From positions 1,742 to 34,483 of the forward strand of contig MOEB01000044.1 of assembly GCA_001939945.1 (NCBI GenBank): a stretch of DNA of 32,742 bases, written 5' to 3'. Shown here piece after piece: positions 25,850 through 32,742 of this stretch. The stretch's first letter is position 1, and each line of letters opens with the position of its first letter. The DNA is from Aerophototrophica crusticola (GTDB taxonomy: Bacteria > Pseudomonadota > Alphaproteobacteria > Azospirillales > Azospirillaceae). The notes under the pieces were generated by a model. The model saw only the letters and a program-made list of their open reading frames with translations, did not search any database and had not been told where the DNA came from. The translations under genes and the position numbers were made by a program.

Positions 25850-26728
25850 ATGCTGCGCACCCTGCTCGCCAACCCCAAGGCCGCCGTCGGCGCCGTGATC
25901 GTGGGCGTGTTCCTGCTGCTGGCCGTGTTCGGCCCCTGGATCGCCCCCGCCAACCCCAACCAGCGCGTGGCCGCCCCCCACCAGCCGCCCAGCGCGGAGC
26001 ATGTGCTGGGCAGCACCCGGATGGGCCGCGACGTGCTGAGCCAGACCATCCACGGCACCCGCACCAGCCTGCTGGTGGGCTTCTCTGCCGGCCTGCTGGT
26101 CACCATCATCGGCGTGGCAGTGGGCGTCACCGCCGGGTACGCCGGTGGCCGGGTGGATGAGGGGCTGAACCTCGCCACCAACATCGTGCTGGTCATCCCC
26201 AACCTGCCGCTGATGCTGGTCCTGGCCAGCTTCATCGGCCAGGCTGGCCCCTTCGTCATCGCCGCCATCATCGGCCTGACCAGCTGGGGCTGGGCCGCCC
26301 GCGTCGTCCGCGCGCAGACGCTGAGCCTGCGCCAGCGGGACTATGTCCTGGCGGCGGAACTGCTGGGGGAGCCCGCCTGGCGCATCGTGCTGGTGGAGCT
26401 GCTGCCCAACTTGACCAGCATCATCGGCTTCACCTTCATCGGCAGCGTGCTCTACGCCGTGACGACGGAGGCGACGCTGGAGTTCCTCGGCCTCGGCGAC
26501 CCCCTCGCCGTGTCCTGGGGCACCATGCTGTACCATGCGCAGAGCACCTCCGCCCTGCTGGTGGGCGCGTGGTGGGAGATCGCGGCCCCGGGCCTCGCCC
26601 TGGTCATCTTCGGCGCCGGCCTGTCCCTGCTGAACTTCGCGCTGGATGAGGTGGCGAATCCCCGCCTGCGGACCCTGCGGGTGCCCAAGGCGGTGATGAA
26701 GGCCGCCCTGAGCGGGAGGACGGCATGA
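25850..26728 (+). CDS. Opp/Dpp-class ABC permease (second subunit)
   Basis: A 292-residue DppC-type permease. Features are LGSTRMGRDVLSQTIHGTRT near residue 50, a family hallmark, followed by helices, the EAA loop at about 160-180 (QRDYVLAAELLGEPAWRIVL), and EATLEFLGLGDPLAVSWGTM. It pairs with the upstream permease. Its stop overlaps the start of the first ATPase gene (ATGA, 26725-26728), so the genes are tightly coupled. Confidence 0.93.
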   Translation: MLRTLLANPKAAVGAVIVGVFLLLAVFGPWIAPANPNQRVAAPHQPPSAEHVLGSTRMGRDVLSQTIHGTRTSLLVGFSAGLLVTIIGVAVGVTAGYAGGRVDEGLNLATNIVLVIPNLPLMLVLASFIGQAGPFVIAAIIGLTSWGWAARVVRAQTLSLRQRDYVLAAELLGEPAWRIVLVELLPNLTSIIGFTFIGSVLYAVTTEATLEFLGLGDPLAVSWGTMLYHAQSTSALLVGAWWEIAAPGLALVIFGAGLSLLNFALDEVANPRLRTLRVPKAVMKAALSGRTA

Positions 26729-27546
26729 GCACGGTACCCCTGCTGTCCGTCCGCGACCTCTGCGTCGATTACGCCACCGGCACCAAGCTGGTCCGCGCCG
26801 CGGACCGGGTCAGCTTCGACCTCGCCCAGGGGGAGGTGATGGGCTTGGCCGGCGAGTCAGGCTCCGGCAAGAGCACCGTCGCCTTCGCCATCGCCCGGCT
26901 GCACAAGCCGCCCGCCTTCGTCACTGGCGGCAGCGTCACCCTGGACGGCACCGACGTGCTGGCGTTGAAGGGCGAGGAGCTACGGCAGTGGCGCTGGCGC
27001 GACCTGTCCGTGGTGTTGCAGAGCGCCATGAACGCCCTGAATCCCCTGCTGACGGTGGAGGCGCAGTTCCGCGACCTGTTCCACGCCCACGGCGTGCGCG
27101 ACAAGGCGGAGGTGCGGGAGCGCAGCGCCGAGCTGCTGCGGCTGGTGGGCATCGCGCCGGACCGGCTGGGCGACTGGCCCCACACCTTCAGCGGCGGCAT
27201 GCGCCAGCGGCTGGTCATCGCCATGGCCCTGGCCCTGCGGCCCAAGCTCATCGTCATGGACGAGCCCACCACCGCCCTGGACGTGGTGGTGCAGCGGGAG
27301 ATCCTGGAGCAGGTGGCGGAGCTGCGCGCCAAGTTCGGCTTCGCCGTCCTGTTCATCACCCACGACCTGGCCCTGATGAGCCAGTTCTGCGACCGGGTCG
27401 GCATCATGCTGAAGGGGGAGCTGGTGGAGCAGGGCACCCCGGCCGAGCTGCTGGCCCGGCCCCGCCACCCCTATACCAAGCGCCTCTGGGACAGCCTGCC
27501 CCGGTTGCACCCCGATACCCCAGCCCGCACCGGGACCGCGCCATGA
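26725..27546 (+). CDS. Opp/Dpp-class ABC transporter ATPase (DppD type)
   Basis: A 273-residue ATPase. Walker A is at 43-51 (GESGSGKST), the Q-loop at Q99 (VVLQSAMNALNPLLT), the signature at 155-159 (FSGGM in place of LSGGQ, common in DppD), Walker B with catalytic Glu at 175-180 (LIVMDE), and the switch His in THDLALMS. The C-terminal RHPYTKRLWDSLP is the usual Opp-family extension. It overlaps the flanking genes by 4 bases on both sides. Confidence 0.93.
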   Translation: MSTVPLLSVRDLCVDYATGTKLVRAADRVSFDLAQGEVMGLAGESGSGKSTVAFAIARLHKPPAFVTGGSVTLDGTDVLALKGEELRQWRWRDLSVVLQSAMNALNPLLTVEAQFRDLFHAHGVRDKAEVRERSAELLRLVGIAPDRLGDWPHTFSGGMRQRLVIAMALALRPKLIVMDEPTTALDVVVQREILEQVAELRAKFGFAVLFITHDLALMSQFCDRVGIMLKGELVEQGTPAELLARPRHPYTKRLWDSLPRLHPDTPARTGTAP

Positions 27547-28454
27547 GCCAGACTGCCGACACGCCCGTGCTGGAGGTGCGGGACCTGACCATGCGCTTCC
27601 CGGGCCAGGAATTCCCCAGCCTGGACCGCGCCTCCTTCGCCCTGCACCGCGGCCGGGCCCTGGCCCTGGTGGGGGAGTCCGGCAGCGGCAAGAGCACCTG
27701 CGCCAAGCTGCTGACCCATGTGCTGGCCGCCACGTCGGGCCAAGTGCTGTTCGGCGGCCGGGACGTGACCCGCCTGAACGGTCGGGCGGACCAGCTCGCC
27801 TACCGCCGCCAGGTCCAGATGGTGTTCCAGGACCCCTTCGCCTCCCTGAACCCGGCGCACACCATCCGCCACCACCTGGTGCGCCCCCTGGCCCTGCACC
27901 GGCCGGACCTGCCATCCCAGGACCGCGCGGCGGAGGCGGCGCGGCTGCTGGAGGGGGTCGGCCTGGACCCGGAGGCCACCCTGCCCAAATACCCGCATGA
28001 GCTGAGCGGCGGCCAGCGCCAGCGGGTGAACCTGGCCCGCGCCCTGGCGGTGGGCCCGTCCGTGCTGGTGGCGGACGAGCCCACCAGCATGCTGGACGTC
28101 AGCCTGCGCCTGTCGGTGCTGGAGACCTTCCGCCGGTTGAAGGCCGAGCGCGGCATCGCCCTGCTCTACATCACCCACGACATCGCCACCGCCCGCCATG
28201 TGGCGGAGGACGTGGCCGTGCTCTACCGGGGCCGGATCGTGGAGAGAGGACCTGTGGACGCCGTCATCGACCGACCGCAGCACCCCTACACCCGCCTGTT
28301 GCTGTCGGCCGTGCCGGAGGTGGGCCGTCCCCTCGCCGCCGACGGCGGCATCCTGGCGCGGGCGGAGGCGGTCCGCCGGGCCAGCGCCTCCGCCGGGGAC
28401 CTGCGGGAAGTGGCGCCCGGCCACCTTGTCCGCGACTGCCTGTTGCCGGCATGA
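27543..28454 (+). CDS. Opp/Dpp-class ABC transporter ATPase (DppF type)
   Basis: A 303-residue ATPase. Walker A is at 44-52 (GESGSGKST), the Q-loop at FQDPFASLNPAHTI, the signature LSGGQRQR at 154-161, Walker B at 174-179 (VLVADE), the D-loop SMLD and the switch His in THDIATA. The C-terminal HPYTRLLLSAVPEV is followed by a tail of about 40 residues. It completes the transporter operon, so this system has both its ATPases, unlike the sugar importer at 8815-13069. It is convergent with the GNAT gene, 17 bases between stops. Confidence 0.93.
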   Translation: MSQTADTPVLEVRDLTMRFPGQEFPSLDRASFALHRGRALALVGESGSGKSTCAKLLTHVLAATSGQVLFGGRDVTRLNGRADQLAYRRQVQMVFQDPFASLNPAHTIRHHLVRPLALHRPDLPSQDRAAEAARLLEGVGLDPEATLPKYPHELSGGQRQRVNLARALAVGPSVLVADEPTSMLDVSLRLSVLETFRRLKAERGIALLYITHDIATARHVAEDVAVLYRGRIVERGPVDAVIDRPQHPYTRLLLSAVPEVGRPLAADGGILARAEAVRRASASAGDLREVAPGHLVRDCLLPA

Positions 28455-28471
28455 GGGGGTGGATGATGGAG

Positions 28472-28933
28472 TCAGCGCGCCGTCAGCATGCCACGGTAGA
28501 GGCCGGGCTCGGAGCCCGGGATCTCCATGGCCCCGCAGGCCTTCTTGTAGAACTCCACCGGCCCCGCCCCGCCGATCACGGCATAGGCATAGCCGTCCGC
28601 CGCCATGGCCCGCAGCGCATGCAGCAGCAGCGCCTTGCCCAGCCCGAGGCCCCGCGCCTCCGGCCCCACCCCGGTCGGGCCGAACAGCCCCTTGGCCGTG
28701 GCGTCATAGCAGGCGAAGCCCAGCAGGTCGTCGCCCATGGTGGCGACCAGGATGCGCGGCGGGGTCCCTGCGAAGGCGGCAGCCGCCTCCCCCCGCCATC
28801 CCTTGCCGAACCGCTCCCCCACCCATTCCAGCACCCGCTCCCGCTCCGGCGCCAGGGCCCGGCGGACGGTGACGTCCAGCGGCAGGGCCGGCAAGTCGGC
28901 GGGCAGGTCATAAAGCTTGACCAGCAGGTCCAT
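28472..28933 (-). CDS. GNAT-family N-acetyltransferase
   Basis: A 153-residue protein with the GNAT acetyl-CoA site at about residues 86-106 (TGVGPEARGLGLGKALLLHA; the R/Q-x-x-G-x-G/A loop is RGLGLG), a preceding strand (DDLLGFACYDAT) and the C-terminal motif AVIGGAGPVEFYKKACGAME. Substrate cannot be told from sequence. It sits between the oligosaccharide importer and the GlcNAc catabolic genes but on the other strand, with a good ribosome site (GGAGGGAG). An N-acetyl step on amino sugars is an idea from context only; it could be unrelated. Confidence 0.85.
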   Translation of the reverse strand: MDLLVKLYDLPADLPALPLDVTVRRALAPERERVLEWVGERFGKGWRGEAAAAFAGTPPRILVATMGDDLLGFACYDATAKGLFGPTGVGPEARGLGLGKALLLHALRAMAADGYAYAVIGGAGPVEFYKKACGAMEIPGSEPGLYRGMLTAR

Positions 28934-28999
28934 GGGCGTGCTCCCTCCGTTTGTTACGAGATCGATACTACATTTGCGGGAAGAGGCAAGCGCGTTGTT

Positions 29000-29121
29000 C
29001 CCCCTCTCCCCACCGGGGAGAGGGTCGGGGTGAGGGGGGCTCCCCGCCGCACCGACTCCAAGCCGTCCCCTGCTCCCGGCACCCCCTCACCCCTAACCCT
29101 CTCCCCGGGGGGGAGAGGGGG
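29000..29121. repeat. Pair of inverted dispersed repeats ahead of the fused kinase/deaminase gene
   Basis: A block of about 39 bases (29000-29038, CCCCCTCTCCCC...GGGGAGAGGGTCGGGGTGAGG pattern) recurs inverted at 29082-29121 with few changes. About 43 bases lie between, and each block has its own small CCCTCTCCCC/GGGGAGAGGG stem. It resembles the common intergenic CCCTCTCCCC repeats of GC-rich proteobacteria. The right copy ends 2 bases before the ribosome site (AAAGGAGG) of the gene at 29137. Confidence 0.65.
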
Positions 29122-29136
29122 AGAAAGGAGGCCCCA

Positions 29137-31062
29137 ATGACCTGGCTCCTCGGCATCGACGGCGGCGGCACGCGCTGCCGGGCCCGGCTGACGGACGCCG
29201 GCGGGCAAATCCTGGGCGAGGGGCTGGGCGGGCCGGCCAACATCCGGCTGGGCTTGGCAACCGCCTGGTCCGGCATCATGCAAGCGGTGGACGCGGCCCT
29301 GGCCGCCGCGGGGCTGGACCGGTCGATTTTGGACCGGACACGGATCGGTCTCGGTCTTGCAGGTATCGTTACGGATGCGGACGGGGTTTCGATTTCGAAA
29401 GTCGCCCCCTTGCGCTTCGCCGCCGTCGCGGCGGTCAGCGACGCCCACACCGCCTGCCTGGGCGCCACGGGTGGGGCGGACGGGGCCATCCTGATCACCG
29501 GCACCGGCAGCCAGGGCTTCGCGCTGGTGGGCGGCACCAGCCACGCCATCGGGGGCTACGGCTTCCCCGCCTCCGACCAGGGCAGCGGCGCCTGGATCGG
29601 GCGGGAGGCGGTGCGCGCGGCCCTGCTGGCCCATGACGGCCTTGCCCCCCTCGGGCCCCTGACCCGCGCCGTGCTGGACGGGCTGGGCGGTGGCCCGGCG
29701 GAGGTGGTGCCCTGGTCCTTCGCGGCCAAGCCCGCCGACTATGCCGCCCTGGCGCCCCTGGTGCTGGAGCATGCGGGCAAGGGCGACGAAGCCGCCGCCA
29801 CGATCCTGCGCCGCGCCGCCGACGACCTGGCCGCCATGGCCCGCCGCCTGAGGGAACTGGGCGCCCCCACCGTGTCCCTTGTCGGCGGCCTTTCCACCCC
29901 CCTCCTCCCCTGGTTGCCGGACGACATCCGCCGGGCCCTCGCCCCACCCAAGGGCGACGCCATGGACGGCGCCCTGATCCTGGCCCGCCGGGCCGCCCCC
30001 CTTGCCGAGGCCCAAATGCCCTACGCCCCCGACATCGCGCCCTTGCCCCTGATGGCCCAGGAGGCGGCGGAGTCCCCCGCCGTCGCGGCCCGCCAGATGG
30101 AGCGCTGCGGCCCCCTGTTCCGCGATCTGGGTGCCCGGCTGCGGGCACTGAACCCAAGCGTGGTCGTCACCTGCGCCCGCGGCAGCAGCGACCATGCCGC
30201 CAGCTACGGCAAGTACCTGATCGAGACGGCCCTCGGCCTGCCCGTGGCCTCCGTCGGGCCGTCGGTGGTGTCGCTCTATGACACGCCGTTGAAGCTGGAC
30301 GGCGCCCTGTTCATCGCTGTCTCCCAATCCGGCAAGAGCCCGGACCTGCTGCGCCTGACGGAGTCCGCCAAGGCGGGCGGCGCGTTGACCGTTGCCTTCG
30401 TCAATGACGAGGCCTCCCCCCTGGCCGGCCTCTGCGACGTGTTCATCCCGCTCTGCGCCGGGCCGGAGCGCAGCGTGGCCGCCACCAAGAGCTATGTCGC
30501 CAGCCTGCTGGCCTTCCTGCAACTCACCGCCCACTGGTCAGACAGCGCCGACCTGCACGCCGCGGTGGCCGCGGCCCCGGGGGCCCTATCCAAGGCCGCC
30601 GCGCTGGACTGGCACCCGGCCCTGTCACGCCTTGTGTCCGCCACCGGCCTGTATGTCATCGGCCGCGGCCTGGGCATGGGCGTCGCGCAGGAAATGGCGC
30701 TGAAGTGCAAGGAGACCTGCCGCCTGCATGCGGAGGCCTTCAGCGCGGCGGAGGTGATCCATGGCCCCCTGGCCCTGGTGGGGCCCGGCTTCCCGGTCCT
30801 GGCCCTGAGCCAGCATGACCAGACGCGGGAGCCCACGGCACAGGCCGCGGCCCGCATGGCCGGATTGGGGGCCGACGTGCTAAGCACAGACCCGGGTGTT
30901 CCGGGCGCCACGGCCCTGCCCGTGGTGGCTGGGCTGCCGCCGGAGTTGGAGCCGATGGCGGCGGTGCTGTCCTTCTACCTGGCCATCCACCGGATCTCCG
31001 CCGCGCGCGGCCTGGACCCGGACGTGCCGGCCAACCTGCGCAAGGTGACGGAGACGATCTGA
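29137..31062 (+). CDS. Fusion of N-acetylglucosamine kinase and SIS-type glucosamine-6-phosphate deaminase
   Basis: 641 residues with two full catalytic modules. Residues 1-285 form a BadF/BadG/BcrA/BcrD-type sugar kinase: phosphate loop GIDGGGTRCRARL at 6-18, likely catalytic D102 (SDAHTACLGA), second phosphate loop GTGS at 122-125, GSGAWIGREA at 149-158, adenosine motif VGGLSTPLLPWLP near 250. Residues 303-641 form a NagB-II/GlmS-like SIS protein: CARGSSDHAASYGKYLIE at 346-363, SQSGKSPD at 396-403, and KCKETCRLHAEAFSAAEVIH at 523-542 with the conserved Glu and His. It ends with DPDVPANLRKVTETI. Known steps: GlcNAc to GlcNAc-6-P, and GlcN-6-P to Fru-6-P plus ammonia. The step between is NagA, encoded next with a 1-base overlap. 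ATG 29137 follows AAAGGAGG. The linker is about 18 residues and no stop or frameshift is seen. Confidence 0.9.
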   Translation: MTWLLGIDGGGTRCRARLTDAGGQILGEGLGGPANIRLGLATAWSGIMQAVDAALAAAGLDRSILDRTRIGLGLAGIVTDADGVSISKVAPLRFAAVAAVSDAHTACLGATGGADGAILITGTGSQGFALVGGTSHAIGGYGFPASDQGSGAWIGREAVRAALLAHDGLAPLGPLTRAVLDGLGGGPAEVVPWSFAAKPADYAALAPLVLEHAGKGDEAAATILRRAADDLAAMARRLRELGAPTVSLVGGLSTPLLPWLPDDIRRALAPPKGDAMDGALILARRAAPLAEAQMPYAPDIAPLPLMAQEAAESPAVAARQMERCGPLFRDLGARLRALNPSVVVTCARGSSDHAASYGKYLIETALGLPVASVGPSVVSLYDTPLKLDGALFIAVSQSGKSPDLLRLTESAKAGGALTVAFVNDEASPLAGLCDVFIPLCAGPERSVAATKSYVASLLAFLQLTAHWSDSADLHAAVAAAPGALSKAAALDWHPALSRLVSATGLYVIGRGLGMGVAQEMALKCKETCRLHAEAFSAAEVIHGPLALVGPGFPVLALSQHDQTREPTAQAAARMAGLGADVLSTDPGVPGATALPVVAGLPPELEPMAAVLSFYLAIHRISAARGLDPDVPANLRKVTETI

Positions 31063-32216
31063 TGCGGCAGTTCCTGGCAGGCGGCCGGGTCTTCACCGGC
31101 GACACGATCCTGGAGGGCCACGGCGTCCTGCTGGAGGACGACCGCATCGCCGCGGTGCTGCCGGAGGAGGAGGCTCCTGCCGGCGCGGCGCACGTGACGC
31201 TGCCGGAACATACCCTGCTGGCCCCCGGCTTCCTGGACACGCAGGTCAATGGCGGCGGCGGGGTGCTGTTCAACGACACGCCGACGGTGGAAGGCGCGCT
31301 CGCCATCGCCCGGGCCCACCGGCGCTTCGGCACCACGGGGCTGCTGCCCACCTTCATCACCGACCATGCCGACGGCATGCGCCGCGCGGCGGACGCGGCC
31401 GCCGAGGCGGCTGCCAGCCCGGGCAGCGGGGTCGTCGGCCTGCACCTGGAAGGCCCCTTCCTGAACCGGGAGCGGCGGGGCGTGCACAAGGCGGAGTTCG
31501 TCCGCGCGCCCACGGATGCCGACCTGGACTTCCTCTGCGCCCTGCCCGCCCGCTTCCCGCAGGGCCGGGTGCTGCTGTCCCTGGCGCCGGAGGTAGTCGC
31601 CGACACGGACATCGCCCGGCTGGCCGCCGCCGGAGTGGTGGTGGCCGGCGCCCACTCGGCAGCCTCGTTCGATCGGACAGGGCAGGCCATCGCCGCGGGC
31701 CTGTCGGGCTTCACCCACCTGTTCAACGCCATGCCGCCGATCCAGAACCGGGAGCCGGGCATCGCCCTGGCGGCCATGACCGACCCCGGCACCGCCTGCG
31801 GGATCATCGCCGACGGCATCCATGTCCACCCGGCCCTGCTGCGCGCGGCCCTGGCGGCCAAGCCAGCGGACAAGCTGTTCCTGGTCACCGACGCCATGCC
31901 GCCCACCGGCACGGACGTGACCAGCTTTGCCCTGTATGGGGAGACCATCCACCGCCGGGACGGCCGGCTGGTGACGGACGCGGGCGTGCTGGCCGGGGCG
32001 GACATCGACATGGCCCAGGCCTTGCGCAACGCCATCCGCCTGCTGGGCCTGCCGCTGGAGCGGGCGTTGCGCATGGCAAGCCTTTATCCCGCCCGGTTCC
32101 TGGGGTTGGAGCGGCGATACGGCCGCCTTTCCGCCGGGACCGCGGCCAACCTGGTGCTGCTGTCCGCCGACCTCTCCGTCCTCGCCACCTGGGTGGCCGG
32201 GCGGCGGGAGGGGTGA
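31062..32216 (+). CDS. nagA: N-acetylglucosamine-6-phosphate deacetylase
   Basis: A 384-residue amidohydrolase. Motifs: APGFLDTQVNGGGGVLF at 54-70 (the NagA form in which the usual HxH is replaced by Gln and Asn), metal Glu E130 in LHLEGPFLN, H198 in AGAHSA, H219 in FTHLFNAMPP, substrate loop DGIHVHP at 251-257, and catalytic D277 in LVTDAMPPTG. The C-terminus has the usual ERALRMASLYPARFLGLERR. It deacetylates GlcNAc-6-P in the cytoplasm, between the two reactions of the upstream fused enzyme. The start overlaps that gene's stop by one base (TGATG), which means strong coupling. Confidence 0.95.
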   Translation: MRQFLAGGRVFTGDTILEGHGVLLEDDRIAAVLPEEEAPAGAAHVTLPEHTLLAPGFLDTQVNGGGGVLFNDTPTVEGALAIARAHRRFGTTGLLPTFITDHADGMRRAADAAAEAAASPGSGVVGLHLEGPFLNRERRGVHKAEFVRAPTDADLDFLCALPARFPQGRVLLSLAPEVVADTDIARLAAAGVVVAGAHSAASFDRTGQAIAAGLSGFTHLFNAMPPIQNREPGIALAAMTDPGTACGIIADGIHVHPALLRAALAAKPADKLFLVTDAMPPTGTDVTSFALYGETIHRRDGRLVTDAGVLAGADIDMAQALRNAIRLLGLPLERALRMASLYPARFLGLERRYGRLSAGTAANLVLLSADLSVLATWVAGRREG

Positions 32217-32220
32217 GCCC

Positions 32221-32469
32221 ATGCCCCGCCCAGGACACAGCGCGGAGGAGATCGCCGCCAAGCTGGCCCTGGCGGACGAACTGTTGCGCCAGGGCCAGAC
32301 CATCGTGGCCGTGGCGCAAGCCCTGGGTGTCACGCGCATGACCTATTATCGCTGGCGCCAGGAACAGCAGGGCGCCAAGGCGGACCTTGCCCAACGGCTG
32401 CGGGCCCTGGAGCGGGAGAACGCGGAGCTGCGCCGCCTGCTGGCCGACCGGTCCCCGACGGCTGCCTGA
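32221..32469 (+). CDS. Orphan IS3 OrfA-like helix-turn-helix protein
   Basis: An 82-residue protein starting 4 bases after the nagA stop. The N-terminal helix-turn-helix (HSAEEIAAKLALADELLRQG, then ALGVTRMTYYRWRQEQQG) and the C-terminal leucine-zipper-like helix (LAQRLRALERENAELRRLL) match OrfA of IS3-family transposases. It is shorter than most OrfA proteins, lacks the LDKLILKE end, and is not followed by OrfB or by visible inverted repeats. So it is either a remnant or a domesticated DNA-binding protein co-transcribed with nagA. Confidence 0.75.
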   Translation: MPRPGHSAEEIAAKLALADELLRQGQTIVAVAQALGVTRMTYYRWRQEQQGAKADLAQRLRALERENAELRRLLADRSPTAA

Positions 32470-32532
32470 ACGGGCCGACCGGCACCGGGCACAATCGTGA
32501 AGTGTGACAAATGGGGGGCCGGCCCCGGCACC

Positions 32533-32556
32533 GGCCGTGCGCGCCGGGCCACGGCC
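32533..32556 (+). terminator. Possible terminator after the nag genes
   Basis: A stem GGCCGTG/CACGGCC (32533-32539 with 32550-32556) with a 10-base loop lies in a very GC-rich, repeat-like stretch 64 bases after the HTH gene. No U-tract. Confidence 0.3.
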
Positions 32557-32682
32557 CGCGGGATTCCTGGCCTGTGCGGCACCGGGACCGGGCGGCCGCC
32601 TACAGCGGATACTTGAAATCCTTCGTGGGACGTGTATCCATGCTGAGTACCGTAAAGGCGGTAGGATTGCGGGAGCACAGTC

Positions 32683-32742
32683 ATGGCAAACTCGATCGTC
32701 ACCAATTCCGCGGCCCAGGCCGCCATCCGCTCCCTGTTCACC
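32683..32742 (+). CDS. Flagellin, N-terminal fragment
   Basis: Twenty codons from ATG 32683 to the window edge read MANSIVTNSAAQAAIRSLF plus one residue. This is the conserved N-terminal start of flagellin (the usual opening is INTN-xA-ALxAxxSL). A ribosome site (GGGAG, 32671-32675) lies 7 bases upstream. Before it, TACCG/CGGTA at about 32647-32663 could form a small leader hairpin. The gene continues outside the window. It suggests a motile organism and marks the end of the sugar island. Confidence 0.8.
   Translation, partial: MANSIVTNSAAQAAIRSLFT

Noticed and set aside
24404-26536. 710-codon minus-strand frame across the binding-protein and permease genes
   Set aside because: Gln/His/Gly-rich shadow spanning three well-supported plus-strand genes.
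29391-29403. ATTTCGAAAGTC, similar to the half-site of the 13332 palindrome
   Set aside because: It lies inside the kinase coding sequence as a single half-site and encodes ordinary residues (SISKV).
28954-30534. 526-codon minus-strand frame opposite the kinase-deaminase fusion
   Set aside because: No recognisable domain, and the plus strand carries two intact enzyme modules.
32221-32742. Complete insertion sequence at the right edge
   Set aside because: Only an OrfA-like frame is present; no OrfB, no inverted terminal repeats and no target duplication were found, and a flagellin gene follows.

Overview
This is a GC-rich chromosomal segment of a Gram-negative, flagellated alphaproteobacterium. 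The best guess is a member of the Rhodospirillales/Azospirillaceae. That rests on very high GC with strong third-position bias, ExoD-type and DUF4394 genes, two ECF sigma/anti-sigma pairs, a Caulobacter/sphingomonad-style TonB receptor and a short flagellin start at the right edge. The genus assignment is inference. I see no tRNA, rRNA, CRISPR array, phage or complete insertion sequence.

Left part (1-5465): the tail of a probable membrane transporter, an atypical LuxR-type response regulator, an ECF sigma/anti-sigma operon, a divergent ExoD-like membrane protein, an unrecognised small protein and a LamB-type maltoporin. The sigma operon and exoD-like gene face away from each other across two near-identical promoter-like elements (GGATGG-N15-CGTA). 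A third copy points antisense into the end of the anti-sigma gene.

Middle part (5466-17311): a two-subunit molybdenum hydroxylase (2Fe-2S subunit plus Tat-exported molybdopterin subunit) with a small periplasmic companion. Next comes a MalEFG/ThuEFG-like sugar ABC importer without an ATPase gene but with an MFS gene inserted in the operon. Upstream of it lies an unusual 32-bp perfect palindrome with an extra half-site. A DUF4394 protein and a beta-barrel outer membrane protein follow, divergent from a SigK/RskA-like sigma/anti-sigma pair, then a dispersed palindromic repeat and a DUF1697 protein.

Right part (17445-32216): what looks like a chitooligosaccharide / N-acetylglucosamine utilisation island. 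It contains a TonB-dependent receptor of the TIGR01782 type, an orphan Cache-type membrane sensor, a GH3 beta-N-acetylhexosaminidase (NagZ-like) and a five-gene Opp/Dpp-class ABC importer. The importer's binding protein closely resembles Vibrio chitin-oligosaccharide-binding protein. Then come a GNAT acetyltransferase, a fused GlcNAc kinase + SIS-type glucosamine-6-phosphate deaminase, and NagA. Read as a pathway: the receptor brings oligomers across the outer membrane, the binding protein and ABC transporter carry them into the cytoplasm, NagZ releases GlcNAc, the kinase half phosphorylates it, NagA deacetylates it and the SIS half deaminates/isomerises it to fructose-6-phosphate. A matching TGACG-N4-TGACG direct repeat sits in front of nagZ/sensor and in front of the binding-protein gene.

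The right edge holds an orphan IS3-OrfA-like HTH gene directly behind nagA and the first 20 codons of a flagellin gene. All family assignments come from reading translated sequence by eye; no database search was possible.
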